A DNA stretch of 41,145 nucleotides. Origin: Deltaproteobacteria bacterium (GTDB lineage: Bacteria; Myxococcota_A; Polyangia; Haliangiales; JADYYK01). The stretch's first letter is position 1, and the number at the start of each line of letters is the position of its first letter. Below the pieces are notes generated by a model, which did not search any database, was not told the DNA's origin, and was given only the letters and a program-made list of their open reading frames with translations. A program made the position numbers and the translations under genes. The stretch is from contig JADYYK010000094.1 in NCBI GenBank assembly GCA_020853705.1, positions 1 to 41,145 of the forward strand, read 5' to 3'. Positions 41,105 to 41,145 of the stretch are shown in pieces.

Positions 41105-41145
41105 CTCTCCTGTCCTGCCCGTGATTGGGCCCCTCGCCCCTTGAG
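41105..41145 (-). promoter_or_regulatory. Half hairpin in front of four-helix gene B, cut by the window end
   Basis: Read on the minus strand, this is GGGGCGAGGGGCCCAATCAC then GGGCAGGACAGGAG, closely similar to the right arm of the hairpin before gene A. The matching left arm would lie just beyond position 41145. Confidence 0.6.

Overview
This window reads as a chromosomal segment of a high-GC, Gram-negative bacterium of the Myxococcota type (myxobacteria and relatives). Support comes from the very high third-position GC, several lipoproteins with Asp/Gly/Ala-rich linkers after the lipobox, ASH and CARDB repeat surface proteins, a Ser/Thr kinase with a C-terminal PEGA domain, a MYXO-CTERM-like sorting tail, and a TPR protein with a single C-terminal membrane segment. 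No rRNA, tRNA, CRISPR array or insertion sequence was recognised. The species cannot be named from the sequence.

Layout. 89-2539: a divergent glycosyltransferase pair (soluble GT2, membrane GT-C-like) sharing a 57-bp control region. 2638-3744: a Cys-rich lipoprotein, then a 464-bp gap holding a palindrome and one possible small ORF. 4209-19044: a surface/envelope block of four same-strand genes: a diheme cytochrome-like lipoprotein, a metallophosphoesterase-PQQ propeller fusion with a sorting tail, and two giant tandem paralogous lipoproteins (1877 and 1763 aa). 19071-20878: an ASH-domain lipoprotein translationally coupled to a TPR protein. 20950-25488: Ser/Thr kinase, DedA-family membrane protein, and a large GT-C-like membrane protein. 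25498-30866: divergent asnS and leuS, only 24 bp apart, followed by a dGTPase-like HD hydrolase. 30879-33391: three tandem paralogues of a family I do not recognise, with a membrane segment at each end. 33444-36521: PilZ protein, hemerythrin-like protein, aldehyde dehydrogenase and a small helical protein. 36627-39946: hutI and hutU of histidine degradation, joined across a poly-Gly (GGN) tract where the frame changes. 40339-41145: two convergent four-helix-bundle (S23/IVS-type) genes whose 5' flanks carry the same large hairpin sequence.

Expression. Many genes carry a -10-like hexamer, often in the extended form TGCTAnnnT, only 5-8 bp before the start codon, with no ribosome binding site. 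This predicts widespread leaderless or nearly leaderless mRNAs. The signal also helps choose starts, for example GTG 863 rather than GTG 848, and GTG 20878. Several divergent gene pairs seem to use overlapping -10 elements read on both strands. The clearest is TTTATACT between asnS and leuS.

The most interesting items are the paired four-helix-bundle/hairpin module at the right end, the hutU-hutI junction with its poly-Gly frame change and extra domain, the leaderless/bidirectional promoter pattern, the three-member double-membrane-anchor family, and the pair of giant Cys-laced repeat lipoproteins.
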